Shown one piece after another: positions 4,514 through 5,303 of a stretch of 5,303 bases of DNA; position 1 is the stretch's first letter, and the number at the start of each line of letters is the position of its first letter. Under the pieces are notes generated by a model. It had not been told where the DNA came from. It made no database searches and was given only the letters and a program-made list of their open reading frames with translations. The stretch lies in NCBI GenBank assembly GCA_902766855.1, contig CACXFE010000193.1, positions 1 through 5,303 on the forward strand, read 5' to 3'. The DNA comes from Oscillospiraceae bacterium (GTDB taxonomy: Bacteria; Bacillota; Clostridia; Oscillospirales; Acutalibacteraceae). A program made the position numbers and the translations under genes.

Positions 4514-5248
4514 ATGAAAAAAACCGTGATCGTCACCGGGGCTTCCAAAGGCATCGGTGCCGCCACCGCCATTCTCTTTGCGCAAAAGGGATACAATGTG
4601 GTGATCAATTACAACGAATCTTACGAATCCGCTACCCTTCTCGCCCGCTCACTTGTCAGCAACGGTTTTTCGGTTACCACCCAAAAGGCAAATGTTGCCA
4701 ATCGGTTAGAAACGGATATTATGGTAAAAGAAGCCCTTTACAAATTCGGCAGTATTGATGTGATGATCAACAATGCCGGGGTTGCCTATCAAGGTCTGAT
4801 CACCGATACAGACGAAGTGGATTTTGATCGGGTGATCGATGTGGATCTCAAAGGTGTGTTTAATTGCTGCAAATCGGTCACACCGGTCATGGTGAATCAA
4901 AAATCCGGCAAGATTATCAATATCTCTTCTATGTGGGGGCAGGTCGGCGCTTCCTGTGAGGTTGCCTATTCCGCTGCAAAAGCCGGCGTGATCGGTTTAA
5001 CAAAAGCGCTTGCAAAAGAACTGGCGCCCAGCGGTATCACGGTCAACGCCCTTGCTCCCGGTCTTATCGAAACCGGGATGAACGCCAATTTCACAGTGGA
5101 AGAGTTATCAGACTTTGTTGCCGATATTCCGCTGGGGCGTATGGGCAGTGCGGACGAAGTTGCCGCCGCCGCTTTTTTCCTGGCGTCGGATTCGGCTGAA
5201 TATATCACCGGTCAGGTTTTAGGCGTCAACGGCGGTTATGTGATTTAA
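4514..5248 (+). CDS. fabG: 3-oxoacyl-ACP reductase-like short-chain dehydrogenase (FabG family)
   Basis: This 244-residue classical short-chain dehydrogenase has the same length as E. coli FabG (244), which reduces 3-oxoacyl-ACP with NADPH in fatty-acid elongation. The Rossmann fold starts at once: TGASKGIG (8-15), then VVINYNES after beta-2, NNAG (86-89), INISSMWG with catalytic Ser139, and YSAAK with Tyr152 and Lys156. PG at 182-183 and GQVLGVNGGYVI at the C-terminus are typical of FabG. Unusually, the position of the catalytic Asn (NLxxVF in E. coli) is Asp111 in DVDLKGVF. Lys12 in the glycine motif and Asn32/Asn34 after beta-2 suggest NADPH use. The gene stands alone between its own promoter and a terminator, with no other fatty-acid genes visible, so it may be a FabG paralogue acting on another substrate rather than the housekeeping enzyme. 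Confidence 0.88.
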   Translation: MKKTVIVTGASKGIGAATAILFAQKGYNVVINYNESYESATLLARSLVSNGFSVTTQKANVANRLETDIMVKEALYKFGSIDVMINNAGVAYQGLITDTDEVDFDRVIDVDLKGVFNCCKSVTPVMVNQKSGKIINISSMWGQVGASCEVAYSAAKAGVIGLTKALAKELAPSGITVNALAPGLIETGMNANFTVEELSDFVADIPLGRMGSADEVAAAAFFLASDSAEYITGQVLGVNGGYVI

Positions 5249-5251
5249 AAT

Positions 5252-5292
5252 AAAAAAATACGGCTATCTCACGAGGGGATAGCCGTTTTTCT
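5252..5292 (+). terminator. Rho-independent terminator of the FabG-like gene
   Basis: The stem ACGGCTATC (5260-5268) pairs with GATAGCCGT (5278-5286), extendable inwards by a T-G and a C-G pair. TTTTTCTT follows on the plus strand. An A7 run precedes it, so it would also end leftward transcripts. It starts a few bases after the stop codon at 5246-5248. Confidence 0.9.
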
Positions 5293-5303
5293 TATCAAAA
5301 AAA

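Overview
The window looks like chromosomal DNA from a spore-forming, moderate-GC Firmicute, most likely a clostridium of the Ruminococcaceae/Oscillospiraceae type. This rests on the spoIIM-xerD gene pair, strong AAGGAGG-type ribosome binding sites, a TTG start and clostridial-looking protein sequences. The taxonomic placement is inference from protein resemblance. No transposase, phage gene or CRISPR array is visible.

Layout. Positions 1-233 hold no supportable gene but several strong hairpins: a terminator for the leftward putP gene, a second leftward terminator and one rightward hairpin. Four genes then run leftward on the minus strand. In transcription order they are a SpoIIM-family membrane protein (4128-3496), a XerD-like tyrosine recombinase (3454-2573, TTG start), a TetR-family regulator (2561-1941) and a PutP-type sodium/proline symporter (1772-234). 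spoIIM, xerD and tetR are closely spaced (41 and 11 bp gaps). putP has its own extended -10 promoter in a 168-bp gap that also holds a 21-bp imperfect palindrome, a candidate TetR operator. On the other side of a 385-bp AT-rich divergent intergenic region, a FabG-like reductase (4514-5248) runs rightward and ends in a good terminator.

The most interesting part is that divergent region (4129-4513). It carries four exact copies and two degenerate copies of TTATGTAAAC, all in one orientation. As I recall the Bacillus subtilis dif site, its XerD-binding arm is TTATGTAAACT, so this appears to be an array of XerD half-sites in the same locus as a xerD-like gene. One copy sits in a 28-bp context that partly resembles a whole dif site. 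The recombinase itself has Lys where the first catalytic Arg is expected and lacks the usual GKG hairpin. An array of binding arms beside a recombinase with an altered active site suggests a DNA-binding role, comparable to the XerD sites reported to unload SMC in B. subtilis. That is a hypothesis, not a demonstrated function. The same region has a good match to a mother-cell sigma-E promoter in front of spoIIM.

Working together: spoIIM (engulfment) and xerD (chromosome dimer resolution or terminus handling) form a pair that lies close together in other Firmicutes. TetR may control putP. The FabG-like enzyme appears to be an independent single-gene unit.
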